NCBI RefSeq assembly: GCF_963678635.1
Contig: NC_087071.1
Span: 35,767,680-35,831,679, forward strand
Length of the DNA: 64,000 bases
Reading direction: 5' to 3'
Origin: Symsagittifera roscoffensis
Lineage: Eukaryota > Xenacoelomorpha > Acoela > Convolutidae
Positions 1 to 63,999 of the stretch are shown here, one piece after another. The stretch's first letter is position 1, and every line of letters begins with the position of its first letter. The notes beneath the pieces were generated by a model. It saw nothing but the letters and a program-made list of their open reading frames with translations, was not told the DNA's origin and did no database searches. A program made the position numbers and the translations under genes.

Positions 1-236
1 ATTTTCGAAATCAGAAGTCATTACTTTTTCGTGGCCTTTACACTTTTGCTGTTCGATAGTGGAGTTTGCCTTCCTTTTAACAATTTAAATGCACTAAATT
101 TAAAAAGAAATCACAAGTCAAACCGCAAAAATCAAAATTGAGCGTGAACATTTTTTAATATTTTTTCCTAAAAAAAAAACGAAAAAAAATCAGCAAGACC
201 TTTATAAGAGTACTCACTGCGTTCGTTACTCTCAAA
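1..236 (+). repeat. M-family repeat, left part outside the window
   Basis: Shares with other copies the blocks TTTTGCTGTTCGATAGTGGA, CACAAGTCAAACCGC and the terminal GTTCGTTACTCTCAA. Right-hand half only. Confidence 0.7.
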
Positions 237-322
237 CATAATATCACATGCAGGTTGTTAAAACTTGAATATTTAAGTTAAATTTTGAAAACTTTACGCG
301 AAATAAAAATTCAAGTTCCCAC

Positions 323-54483
<54,161 letters not shown>

Positions 54484-54486
<3 letters not shown>

Positions 54487-54500
54487 AATCAACTCTAAAA
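54484..54500 (-). promoter_or_regulatory. Putative 3' splice site directly upstream of the CAD start codon
   Basis: Read on the minus strand, CATTTTTAG precedes AGTTGATT-ATG. A pyrimidine run ending in AG eight bases before the initiator suggests that the mRNA 5' end is joined here to an upstream leader exon or a spliced leader. No leader exon could be recognised upstream, where a transposon begins about 90 bp away. Confidence 0.5.
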
Positions 54501-54575
54501 ATGTATGAATATAGCTTTTTTCACTTTTTTTTAAACAGATTTTTTAGTTCAGATTTCGAAAAAAAACTAATAGAC

Positions 54576-55727
54576 AGAAATTGATGGGCCAAGTGATACG
54601 CTCCCGAAGACAGTGCCCTCAGGTCATGAGCTTCCGGTCATGAGTAAGTTAAGAGTTCACTTGGATTGTAAGTACCCTGAGAACAATTTGCATCATCCAG
54701 TTTTGTTAGGCTTTTCGGCCCATGTTAAGATGATTAACCTGTCGGGCGGTCAGATCCACTTTGAAACTGACTAGGGGTCGGCGCCCCCAACAGAGAAGAC
54801 CCAGGTTTCCGCAGCACATAAATCTAAGGTTGGAGCTCGGGCAGAGCAGCCGCTGTTTCGAGCAAGCTTCCGGTCATGAGTAAGTTAAGAGTTCACTTGG
54901 ATTGTAAGTACCCTGAAAACTAGAAGTGATGAAGCGCTGGAGACTTTATCGAGTAGGAGAGTTGACATTTTCAAGCTCAAAGCTTAGAAGAATGGACATG
55001 TCGGCTCCCCTGTCGGTGCTTACCAAAAGGCACTCGATAGACACGGATATGGAACTCGTTGCCAACAGCTATTTGACTATGCGACCTATCAAAAACTCCC
55101 AAGTGGAGACCTGAAACTTGGTTGTGGAATGAACAAGTGACGACATTGTGCAAGAGAAGCACGAACATTTCAAAATTTTTATTGCCTTGATGAAGGTAGG
55201 CAAAACGACTGATTCGATGATGGCTCGAGAGTGTAAACTGCAAGCAAAGCTTAAATCAAAACATGCTGTATACCATGCCAAGTCTTCTGCTGAGAAAATG
55301 GAATTCACCGCAGGGTCTCTAATGGCGATGGATGGCGTTTTTCGGGTCAAGAATTGTGAGTGTGCCTTCATTCTGTTGAGATTGCTATCACTGACAATGA
55401 TATTTTGAAGGCTTTGGTGGAACACTATGCCAAACTTCTCCGTGCAGAAATTGATGGGCCAAATTGTTGCCTAATTGTTGATAAACTTATTAAATAGATC
55501 TGTTATGTTTGATGTTTGTGCCTGTATGTGGAGCGCCCTCTGAGGGATTTTAGAGACAGGTCTGTCAAGTGGCTTTCTGTGGGGAGGTGGGAAACTGGAA
55601 CTGGCTTGAGGAGTCTGGTGGTGCGCCGCTGGACCTGAGCTCGGGTGAGATTGTTCCTTGTTTTTGATTTTTATAATTCGATTTTAAATTTTAATTTGAG
55701 TGTTTTGACCGAGGCCCATCAATTTCT
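54576..55727. mobile_element. 1.15-kb element with terminal inverted repeats, upstream of CAD
   Basis: AGAAATTGATGGGCC at 54576-54590 is repeated in inverted form at 55713-55727, and again in direct form at 55446-55460 inside. No flanking duplication is obvious. An internal 52-bp direct repeat (54629-54680 and 54865-54916) is perfect. Short frames inside (for example 55148-55408, plus) are not recognisable as a transposase. Confidence 0.7.
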
Positions 55728-55746
55728 AAACGGTCCGGCATTTGAC

Positions 55747-57387
55747 TGTAACATTCGCCCGGAAGATACATATCAACGGATAACAAAACTAAGTCTTAAG
55801 ACGACTGGCTAGCGTCTAAACAGAGCTTTGCATGCTTTTCACCGTCTCTACCAAGCCAGTACTTTTCGGTGGTCTTTCTAACATCGGGTCGACAAAAACG
55901 TTACTGTTCTCCGGCTTCGACCAGAACGCTCAAATTAACTTAATTACATGCAAATAGTGAGCTCATGGCTGGGTCTCAGTATCCCCAGACCACGAGGTCA
56001 CTCCTAAAAACAGGGCTACTACTTATTATATTACTATTGTTTTTGTTCAGTCGATAAAAATCATCATCTCCATCGAAGATGGATCAACCCTTTCCCCCCA
56101 ACTCCTAGCTTCTCATCCTTATCAAAATGAATCCAGATATTAATTAAATTCAAGTCAGGACATGACAGGAAGCTAAAAGTTGATGTAACAGTATAAAAGT
56201 TTCAGTTCCTTTACCCTTCCGGATTGATGAATCCGCTGGATGAAGCTCGCTAATCTTGATTTCTTCCTGATCCGGAGGGCTGTCTCTTACCCTTCACCGT
56301 TGTTCGCAACGGCCTTGCAACTATTGTAGCAGCACAATAGTTGCAACTCGGAACGTCCTCTGCTATTCCTGCAATCTGCTGCTGTTTTTTCAATCACGAT
56401 TATCGTTGTTATCGTCAGCGCAACTAATGTTGTTGTGTTTTCTCTCTCGTTTTTTGTTAAAATGGCCGTTTCAGCGTTTCTCAGAAATGTGACGTCATCA
56501 TTCGAATTTTTGAAATTTTAAAATACTAGAATATTCCAGCCCTCACCGTCCGGCCAAACGCTCCAATAACGCTCCTAGTTCTCAAAAACCACCAATCCGG
56601 AAGGCCCACTGCCAAAATTCCGAATTCTGCAGAGATTGCATTTTTCACATTCTGGTCGAATGTCACATACTCCCCGGACAGTCCGGTCAATGTCCTCATT
56701 GAATCGCGCAATGTTCGTAATCGTTACAGTGTCATCGAACAGAATTTACAAAATGCACGAAATTACTTTTATCCACGTCACATCGACTCACTGCAGAATA
56801 TAAATGGCATCATACTACATCATTATAGCCTTCAAATTCTCTCATTAATCTGCACATTGAGGATACAACCTAAGATAAAACATATTTTCTGACTTCCAGT
56901 GTCAATGTCCCGATTAAAACTTTTTCTCTTAGATTCAAAAGGTGTTGGCTTGCAGGACAGTCCTGCCAACCAACAAGCTAAAATTATCCTACTATGCTTC
57001 TTCCCTTCGGAAATCTTGCTTGTTATTGTCCTAAATATTAAAACTAAGAAACTCTGTGGTTAGAAAGAACAATGAAACAATCTCCCTCTTCGAGAGATTA
57101 CTCACGCCTTCCACGTCACCACAAAGTGATCAGTCTTCCTAAGTGATTAAAAACAATCATGCAGGCTGGAATATTTAAATATACTCTTCCCTTAAGCATT
57201 TCTAAATAAATAATAAGTGAGTGTCTCTAAAGCCACTTCAACTAAAATCAAAATGCAAATTTATAAATGCAACAATTTCAAAACTCAACTAAATGTTTCA
57301 GTTTTCAATTACAACTTGGTTGCTTGGTTTCTCACTTGAGTTTTTCACACACATAAAACAATTCTGAGTTTCAACTTTTCTTCATCA
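55747..57387 (-). repeat. Probable 3' LTR of a Ty3/gypsy-like element
   Basis: Starts TGTAACATTC and ends TTCATCA, so TG...CA on either strand, with the high end directly next to a purine tract in element sense. The partner LTR is outside the window, so length (about 1.64 kb) is inferred. It carries two neat hairpins near 56.3 kb. Confidence 0.6.
56297..56344. other. Two adjacent perfect hairpins in the probable LTR
   Basis: CCGTTG-TTCG-CAACGG (56297-56312) has a 6-bp stem and four-base loop; GCAACTATTGT-AGCAGC-ACAATAGTTGC (56317-56344) has an 11-bp perfect stem. They lie four bases apart. Confidence 0.85.
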
Positions 57388-57412
57388 CTCCTTTGTTCTC
57401 TTCTTTTTTTTT
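57388..57412 (-). other. Polypurine tract of the LTR element
   Basis: On the minus strand this reads as A/G almost throughout (AAAAAAAAGAAGAGAACAAAG then GAG) immediately before the presumed LTR, as expected for plus-strand priming. Confidence 0.65.
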
Positions 57413-57486
57413 GTCGTTTAGAAGTTCTAAAACTTCTAAATTCTTCTAATTTCGTCTCATTTTGCATCTTGTTTTTCGGTCATTCG

Positions 57487-58584
57487 TCAATGTTCCATTT
57501 CTTCCTCCTGTGATACTGACTCCGCACTTTCGGTTTCCGTGTCTTGTAGCACATCGTTGGCTATCCTGACGCTGTTGGAAGCCGTCCTCCAACACTTCTG
57601 CTCTTCTACCATCTGCTTACAGCAAGGTAGGGGATCCACCTTGGATTCTCTGTTTCTGCAGAAACTATTGTGGAGAAACAACGTCACGTTTCTCTCCAAA
57701 TCTTCTTTCAGCATCTCTGCCTTCTCATTTCCACTACGCTCACTCGTCCTGGAAATTCTTTTCACGGCGGTGGTCACTGCATTCCGATGAGTCACGAGAG
57801 CTCGCTTGAAAGCTCCTGCTCCAATGTCCAGCTGATATTCACTGTACACCCTGCCGTGCTTCGACATATGCTTTTTCGCATACTCGTACAACCATGCAGT
57901 CATGTTAGCTCTGAACCATGGCATCAATCGTTTTCTCGCCCATATCTTCTTCACCTCCATCGGAATGTTTAGAACTTTGCACATTGTCTCAAAAAGATCT
58001 AAATCTTTTAGACAATCTAATTTCCGCAATTGTTCTCTCGTCGGCGCCTCCTGTCTATTATTTTCTCTCACATGAGCTTCCAGCCATCGTATCGCCATCA
58101 TAACTCCCACTATCACTATTGTTACGGGCTGTGATGAATCTGGTAAACCCATGGAGAGCAGCTCTCCAGAGTCCCAGATCAACATCAGAATATTACGCTT
58201 GGGATACCACCAGGTCTGCAGCAAGCAGTGGCAAGGAAACTCGTCATGCGTCAACATGATGCTCCTCCAATTACGTTTTCCCGAAGCTTCCAGCAATGGT
58301 TCCACTTCCATCATCACTCTGTGGATTTCATCATTCTCATCTACTGCATTGTAATCTGTGACAGTTGATCCTCTCTGTTTCTGTTTCTCAAAGTCACTGA
58401 AGTTCCCGCTCACATATCCCATGAACTTCTTTCCTAGTATTGACTCCAATTCTTCTTTGGTTCTCTCTGGGACTGCTGAGAACATCTTACATAGTAACTC
58501 GTAAGACTTTTCAGACATTCTCGCCAATCTCACACACTTCGGCACTGAGAAGGCTTGATCCACAATCGGTCTTGTACTCTTCAC
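57487..58584 (-). CDS. Unknown element protein, C-terminal segment
   Basis: Overlaps the third segment by 74 bp in another frame. Contains LLQTWWYPKRNILMLIWDSG, a hydrophobic VTIVIVGVMMAIRWLEAHV helix, and an acidic tail TETESAESVSQEEEMEH just before the stop and the polypurine tract. Confidence 0.65.
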   Translation of the reverse strand: MKSTRPIVDQAFSVPKCVRLARMSEKSYELLCKMFSAVPERTKEELESILGKKFMGYVSGNFSDFEKQKQRGSTVTDYNAVDENDEIHRVMMEVEPLLEASGKRNWRSIMLTHDEFPCHCLLQTWWYPKRNILMLIWDSGELLSMGLPDSSQPVTIVIVGVMMAIRWLEAHVRENNRQEAPTREQLRKLDCLKDLDLFETMCKVLNIPMEVKKIWARKRLMPWFRANMTAWLYEYAKKHMSKHGRVYSEYQLDIGAGAFKRALVTHRNAVTTAVKRISRTSERSGNEKAEMLKEDLERNVTLFLHNSFCRNRESKVDPLPCCKQMVEEQKCWRTASNSVRIANDVLQDTETESAESVSQEEEMEH

Positions 58585-59578
58585 GTCCAGCGACGAAATG
58601 TACAGGATATCTGCTCTTGCACATTGGAGCCAACGTTGAACCCACCAAATATCGTGCTCCTGATGGTCTACAATGAGTTTCGCTGTGTCTGATGTTCATT
58701 TCTGTCTCGATTGCTTCCCTCCATTTTCCTATATATTTCTGCTCAGTCTGCAGAACTCCTGGAAGTACTTCTACGCTGATGGATGTGACCATCTCATGTT
58801 TCTGTTCTAGATTCAATAGTGACTCTAAAGAACCAAACATGCTGTAGAATCCTAGTGCAGTCACTAGATTCACATCGGTTCCTCCATGGCAATCTGCTAT
58901 CAGTTCCGTTTCTGTTCTTGCTTTCATCACTACATTTCCAAACAATACTGTCAATTGCTTGTGTTGTTTCTCCAGGGTTTTCACACAGTCTAGACCTCCA
59001 CAAACGTGACCCTCCAGTCCACAGACTTCCGCCAGACAGCTACCAGGTTTGACCCAGTCTTCTGGTCCCCAGCCAGGCAACTCCACTTTATCTTCTCCGT
59101 TGCTCTTAGAGGCTGTTATCATCACATTATATATGATGTTGAGGTCACGCAGGTTACAGTCTGCATTCAGTTCCCTCTGTACGTCTTGTGTCGCCCGTAA
59201 TATTGAGTCAGCGTTGGGACTAGGACACCATGATGGCCTCATCAATTCCCACACTGCCATCAAGCACATTCTCAGTAATTCATCTGTGTAATTCGTTCTC
59301 AGTAATTCAAATCCCAACCCAAACTCCACTCTCTTGTCGGATTTTGGTACTGAAGGTGCAGTCACCTCTTCTTCCAAGACCAATCCCAATTTGGCCTGTG
59401 GATTGTTAACGCTCTTAATCGTTACAATTCTGGACGTCCAGAATCTTAGTAACACCGCCTGCTCATAATCAAAGAAGCAATCGCGTATGTCTTCACTCAG
59501 GAAAGGATTGTACGCTATACCTATAATCCCGGATACGTTAGCTATATGACTTCTTCTTGATCGGTCCACAGTATTCAC
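58511..59578 (-). CDS. Unknown element protein, third segment
   Basis: Overlaps the previous segment by about 40 bp in another frame at an AAGAAGAAG run. Contains PGWGPEDWVKPGSCLAEVCG and further Cys/Trp-rich stretches. No family recognised. Confidence 0.65.
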   Translation of the reverse strand: MNTVDRSRRSHIANVSGIIGIAYNPFLSEDIRDCFFDYEQAVLLRFWTSRIVTIKSVNNPQAKLGLVLEEEVTAPSVPKSDKRVEFGLGFELLRTNYTDELLRMCLMAVWELMRPSWCPSPNADSILRATQDVQRELNADCNLRDLNIIYNVMITASKSNGEDKVELPGWGPEDWVKPGSCLAEVCGLEGHVCGGLDCVKTLEKQHKQLTVLFGNVVMKARTETELIADCHGGTDVNLVTALGFYSMFGSLESLLNLEQKHEMVTSISVEVLPGVLQTEQKYIGKWREAIETEMNIRHSETHCRPSGARYLVGSTLAPMCKSRYPVHFVAGREEYKTDCGSSLLSAEVCEIGENV

Positions 59579-60113
59579 TGGATTTCGGCAATGCTCCCAT
59601 AGATTCTTTAGTGAGTCTCAACTCCTTGTTTGAGAATCTCCTGATCTCGTCTATCTTTTTCCTGGGTTCCAATTCTTCAGGTTCTTTCATGCTTACCCTC
59701 ATCGGTTTACTTTGCTGCATATCCAGCAGTGCTAGCAAGAATAAGGCTTTCGTTCGCTCATCGCCTTCCCTCAACATTTTAACACAAGTGTTTAATGCAG
59801 GTACTGAAATCTGCTCTATCAGGAATCGAATGAAACAGAGAGCGTCTCTCCGCTTCGCACACGCTACTGCTGCTCCCTCCTGGACTATCAGATCCCTCAG
59901 ATTCGTCATAAGGAAAACCTTTTCTTCTTTTGATCTCTTTCTTTCTTCTGAATCATATTCTTCGCGAGTCAGTCCCATCATGCACCAGGCGAACCTGAGT
60001 TGTAACTCAGTCCTTACGTAAGGTACTGCCACGAGAGCATGTATTCTTGGCGTAGTCCTCATTTCCTCTTCGAAATACCTCAATACTACTGCTTTCCATG
60101 GAAGGCTCACTAA
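59538..60113 (-). CDS. Unknown element protein, second segment
   Basis: Continues the preceding frame after the TAG with no ATG near its start, so it is a continuation rather than a separate gene. Mainly helical in appearance (FIRFLIEQISVPALNTCVKM). Confidence 0.65.
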   Translation of the reverse strand, partial: LVSLPWKAVVLRYFEEEMRTTPRIHALVAVPYVRTELQLRFAWCMMGLTREEYDSEERKRSKEEKVFLMTNLRDLIVQEGAAVACAKRRDALCFIRFLIEQISVPALNTCVKMLREGDERTKALFLLALLDMQQSKPMRVSMKEPEELEPRKKIDEIRRFSNKELRLTKESMGALPKSSEYCGPIKKKSYS

Positions 60114-61712
60114 CTACTCGATCGTTTCCGCCTGTATATCAGACGACGCCAAAGTTCCATACGCCTTCTGCTTGAGGGTGGTGCCTTGCAACATCATTTC
60201 CAGATAACCCTCCATGGCTTTTTCGTCTTCCAGGGCCATTACATACCCTCTAGCCGAGTTTCGGTATTCCAACATCTCCATGTATCCACCGGTGGGTTCA
60301 TCCATCGACACTGTCTCCGACACGGTTAGTCGGTTGTATTCCACTGGTGCTAGTTGTCCTAAAACACTTCCCTTTCCATGATTCATGGGAGATGGCTTGA
60401 AGTCCCTCATTTTGCTCTCTCCACATTGGCTGAGTATTTCCATTTCCAAGGTTGCTCCAGTCAGAGTGCGGTCACTCCTTTTGGATTTATAACCGGTTGA
60501 CTTTATCCCCGCCATGAGAATGGGTGGCACCATCGTTATATCAGTTAATACTCTATCTGTGCCAGACAATTGATAATCACCTTGCCCCAAATCCATGACT
60601 TCCTCGACTCGTTTTCTTTTCGCTGAGTTACCAGCTTTCATCGATATTTCTGAATCCACTTTCGTCTTCCCAATTCTCCTCGGCATCACTCTGCTGCCTA
60701 ACTTCATTTTCATCGCATTGATTTTATCAATCACCATTTTCGATCGCATCGTCCCTCTCCTGGTCCTTGACAGGTACACCACCTCTCCTTCATCGTCCTG
60801 CGGTGTCATCTTGATGGGAGAATTCGCTTCACTCTCATCAGTGGCTGAGTCGATCAATAACTCACTCAGTCTCCCTTCACACTCATCAAGCTTGTCAAGT
60901 ACTTCTATCATCAAGGGTTGATTGAGACCTGTTTTGAGGATGGACTGGGTCCCATAGCTCTGAATCACGGTCCAGACTTCCTCCATAAACGCCACTCTGT
61001 CCAGTTTACATCCCGTCCTACTCTCGTGGTCTCGGTGATGTACTTCCCATTCTTCTTCGGGCAGCGTTCCCAAGAAAGGTACTCTGGCTGAGGCCTCTAT
61101 TCTTCTCCTCCGAGGTGATTCCATGAGGATTCTCTGGTCGTTATTTCTTGAATTGCCAGGAGAGCTGCTCTCCGGCAAATTCCGTTTCATTTCCTCAAAG
61201 GCTGACGGAGGTTCCAGTGTCGAGATGCCTTCATCCGCTGGCTCAGTCGTTTCCAACGTGTCTGCATTATTCTCAAGATCACTGAAGATATTGAAATCCA
61301 GGCTGGATGTTCCTCCTGTCGATGTCCTGTCGCCTTCCCCACCAGCTTGATCTTGTTGCATGGGTTCTTCAGTCTGACGGCTTCCACCCTGTCCGTCATC
61401 TCCTTCTGACTTATCCTTGTTCGGGCTCGATGGTCCTTGTTCGTCATTGTCGGCTTCTTCCTGGAATCTCGGTATGAGCAATGTACCGGCCGATTGATCT
61501 TCCTCTTCTCCATGGACCACTTTGATTTCTTCACAGCCGAAGGGTGCTAGGAAGGTTCTCGTCAGCAATATTCCTCCCACTTTCATCTCCTTTTTCACAC
61601 TGGTCAGGATTAATGAGGCTTCAGGCAATTCTGTCCTACCTCTCATTCTCATCGGAGCTAAGCCTAGTCCTTTCCATTCCTCATCAAATCTTCCAGGCTT
61701 GGGATTGTCCAT
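60114..61712 (-). CDS. Unknown element protein, N-terminal part
   Basis: Acidic, Ser/Glu/Gly-rich first 200 residues (EQGPSSPNKDKSEGDDGQGG), basic patches PRRRRIE and SAKRKRVEE that could act as nuclear signals, and a helical segment around DRVAFMEEVWTVIQSYGTQS. Ends at TAG in the context GAG-TAG-TTA; the frame stays open beyond it. Confidence 0.7.
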   Translation of the reverse strand: MDNPKPGRFDEEWKGLGLAPMRMRGRTELPEASLILTSVKKEMKVGGILLTRTFLAPFGCEEIKVVHGEEEDQSAGTLLIPRFQEEADNDEQGPSSPNKDKSEGDDGQGGSRQTEEPMQQDQAGGEGDRTSTGGTSSLDFNIFSDLENNADTLETTEPADEGISTLEPPSAFEEMKRNLPESSSPGNSRNNDQRILMESPRRRRIEASARVPFLGTLPEEEWEVHHRDHESRTGCKLDRVAFMEEVWTVIQSYGTQSILKTGLNQPLMIEVLDKLDECEGRLSELLIDSATDESEANSPIKMTPQDDEGEVVYLSRTRRGTMRSKMVIDKINAMKMKLGSRVMPRRIGKTKVDSEISMKAGNSAKRKRVEEVMDLGQGDYQLSGTDRVLTDITMVPPILMAGIKSTGYKSKRSDRTLTGATLEMEILSQCGESKMRDFKPSPMNHGKGSVLGQLAPVEYNRLTVSETVSMDEPTGGYMEMLEYRNSARGYVMALEDEKAMEGYLEMMLQGTTLKQKAYGTLASSDIQAETIE

Positions 61713-61742
61713 ACTGTTCTTTCCAAGTTTGATTTGATTCAA

Positions 61743-62101
61743 TTTGATAATTTAACTCAAGTGAGTAATTTAAACGATCAATCAGGATCTAGAAAAGAAA
61801 TCACGAATGTCACACTTGTCAGTTTCACCTTAACATATATCGTTAAAATTTGCTTAAAGACAGTTCAGACAAAAAGATATTTATCCTAAAATTTATTAAA
61901 ATCAATTGGTTTCTAAAATTTTGGAATTCGACCTAAGATTGGACAGTCCAAACTTTGGATCTATTCCCAAGATCGTCATTTAGTTGTTCATGGTCACTAA
62001 CCCCTACTTACCCATGATCTTAATAACCTAACACATAACATAACATAACACACATATCATATGCAACTTAGTCTTTGACCTAACACTCTTTCGCACATTA
62101 C
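61743..62101 (-). other. Spacer between pol and the downstream protein of the LTR element
   Basis: AT-rich with repeated CATAACA units near 62032-62055. No coding signal; it might hold a splice acceptor or internal start for the downstream protein, but nothing specific is visible. Confidence 0.5.
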
Positions 62102-62550
62102 TCAGCCTATACTTAAGTAATATTTCTTGTGTAGATATACTTGTATGTTCGTATCAGAGAATATCACGTGTACAAGCGCGTACAATTCCCGAGGATGCAG
62201 TCTTCCTCTGTTTGGATCGCACACTGGAAGCGAGAGCTCCTTCACGTCCATTTCCACAAGGAAGTCCCTCAGCCTCGTCAAAGACAAGACTAGGTTTTCT
62301 GGGTCCACGTGCTGCTTCTCTGTCGCCCTCGTTACCAAGAAGCATAAGTACTTTCCCGGTATCTGCGACACCGCCGGAGGTAAGGCTGCTACGCCCCCTA
62401 TCCCTGGTCTTTGCTTCCAAAGAGTTCCACGTTTTTGTATTCTCTCTTAAAATCTGCCGCTAACGCTGTCCTAAAACTCATGTCTGCGGTGATTGCTATC
62501 GCACATGTTCTGTTTGTGAGTATGAAATCACTGTCTGTTAGTATTATGTT
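62102..62550 (-). CDS. Macrodomain-like C-terminus of the retroelement pol polyprotein (frame break)
   Basis: The end of the 435-codon frame (CAIAITADMSFRTALAADFK) resembles the first strands of Poa1p/TARG1-like macrodomains (HC..D..MG.GIA..FK). After a single-base frame change near 62400, GKYLCFLVTRATEKQ, SLTRLRDFLVEMDVKELSLP and IFSDTNIQVYLHKKYY follow in the order YYLVTK...SL..LR.......ELSMP...VF..TDI.I.VY of that family. About 150 residues, the usual macrodomain size. The MGAGIA and GCGLD loops that bind ADP-ribose in TARG1 are not preserved, so binding is doubtful. Similarity is by eye. Confidence 0.65.
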
Positions 62551-63605
62551 ACTAGAATATTCATTTGGTAAATTAAAATATGACTCAACTACCCTGCCTA
62601 TGTCAGGTTTCTTAGGTTCTTCGCTTGTTTCTGCTTCTAAGTCTCCTGTTTCTCTTGCTATTCTCAACTTTTTTATTATCAGGTTTTCAGTGTGGGTAAG
62701 TCCTACCCCCACTCCCCGGACAAAAATATCCATCGGCGTCCCCGTCGATCGCATACCGGATATCAAGTCAAGGTTAGAAGCTGGAATGAGAAGTTGTCCT
62801 TCCTGGGCAGCCCAGGAAGGATCATCTCGTTCGGTCTTAATGTATTTCGCGCTTTCACGATCTACGTCTTGAATCGTAACGCTGGTCTCTTTAGGGTCTG
62901 ATGTCATTTCGTTCAGCCACTCTAAGACACGCAGGTTCGTCAGGTCTTGTTCATTTGACTGCTGTTGCTCATCGTCGAATTCTACCTCGGGTTTCGACCA
63001 GTCGTCAACCCACTCATCGTTGTGATCATCGACTATGTCAATGTCTTGTGACACAGTTATTTCCTCTAAACCCACTACTTCCTCCACTATTTTCTTTAGA
63101 TCTATCCTATCCACTACAAAGTCGTCACCGTAAGGATTGTATTTCTTTCTTGGTCTCGTCCCGTCCTTCTGACGAGTCTGCATCGTGAACGGAAGATCTG
63201 GTTCCAAGTTCTTGGGAACCTCTGTCTGTTCGGGATCCTGCCAATCTTCCTCTGCGTAGGGTAAGGTTTCATCGTCCGCTTCGATCTGTTCGTTTGGATC
63301 CAGGTCCAATGGTGTATCCGTGCCTTCCTCTACGACTTCGTTTCCATCGTTCTTCTCCCTGGTGCCTTTTTCATTGACCTCACAAGCAGGGTCCATCATT
63401 AGATAATCCCCTTCTTCCATGTCTGCAGGTATACACCAGTCTTCTGTCGATGGATTGTGTGGCTTGATGTTCTCGTAGTGGGCGGCTCGGCCAGTACTCA
63501 GTCTATAAAAACGTCCCTCCTGGTGCACCTCCGTAATCATGAAGGGTCCCCTCCACTTTTTAGAAGCTTCTTTGTTCCTTTCGGTGGTATAACGTTCTGA
63601 AATAC
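62398..63605 (-). CDS. Retroelement pol: GPY/F module and acidic extension
   Basis: ASKKWRGPFMITEVHQEG and GRAAHYENIKPHN form a GPY/F-like integrase C-terminal module of Ty3/gypsy elements. Some 300 residues of Asp/Glu-rich sequence follow (for example LDLDPNEQIEADDETLPYAE), including a basic PRKKYNPYG patch, before the macrodomain-like end. Sequence before about 63605 in this frame is an out-of-frame shadow of the integrase. Confidence 0.8.
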
Positions 63606-63999
63606 CCATACGTGGTCTCCCACCGAGTAGGCCTTTGCACCAGCTGCTTTCATGTCGAATCTTTTCCTCTGCCTTGCCTGTGCTTGCTGAGTATTTCGTC
63701 TGCACAGATCGTTCAACTCCTGTTGACGTCTGATCACATCCCTTACGTAAACCTGTGGAGATGTTTTCTTTCCCTCATACTCTGGGTAGAAGAATGTCAA
63801 GGGTAAAGACTTCTCGTGTCCCGTCAGCATCATGTGTGGACTGACTCCAGTGGTGGAGTGTTGCGTGCTGTTATATGCCCCCATCACCTGTGGAAGGTAT
63901 CTGTCCCAGTCGGTCATATACCTGGAACAGTATACTCTCAGCATCGACACTAACGTCCTATTCTGTCTTTCCACTAAACCATTCGTTTGAGGGTGGTAT
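63537..63999 (-). CDS. Retroelement integrase, C-terminal half of the catalytic core (continues off the right edge)
   Basis: Opens at the edge with YHPQTNGLVERQNRTL, the last block of the DDE core with its catalytic Glu in VER, then MGAYNSTQHSTTGVSPHMML and a helical arm ending GDHVWVFQ. Typical Ty3/gypsy. A single-base frame change near 63580 separates it from the GPY/F module. RT, RNase H, Gag and the 5' LTR lie beyond the window. Confidence 0.92.
   Translation of the reverse strand, partial: YHPQTNGLVERQNRTLVSMLRVYCSRYMTDWDRYLPQVMGAYNSTQHSTTGVSPHMMLTGHEKSLPLTFFYPEYEGKKTSPQVYVRDVIRRQQELNDLCRRNTQQAQARQRKRFDMKAAGAKAYSVGDHVWVFQNVIPPKGTKKLLKSGGDPS

Larger units (their letters stand above)
57487..61712 (-). 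pseudogene. Large unrecognised protein encoded downstream of pol in the LTR element, in four pieces
   Basis: Four consecutive segments (542, 190, 355 and 365 codons) abut or overlap: the first two are in the same frame and separated by one TAG (60114-60116); the other two follow by single-base frame changes near 59540-59580 and 58510-58584. They probably represent one protein of about 1,400 residues. The first ATG is at 61712. I see no signal peptide or membrane segment, no zinc knuckle, and no known envelope, Gag or enzyme motif. The first third is acidic and low-complexity; the rest looks globular with many conserved-looking aromatics. Confidence 0.7.

Noticed and set aside
59557-60021. 154-residue frame on plus
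   Set aside because: Shadow of the unknown retroelement protein on the other strand.
62411-62872. 153-residue hydrophobic frame on plus
   Set aside because: Antisense shadow of the acidic pol extension; acidic codons read backwards as hydrophobic residues.
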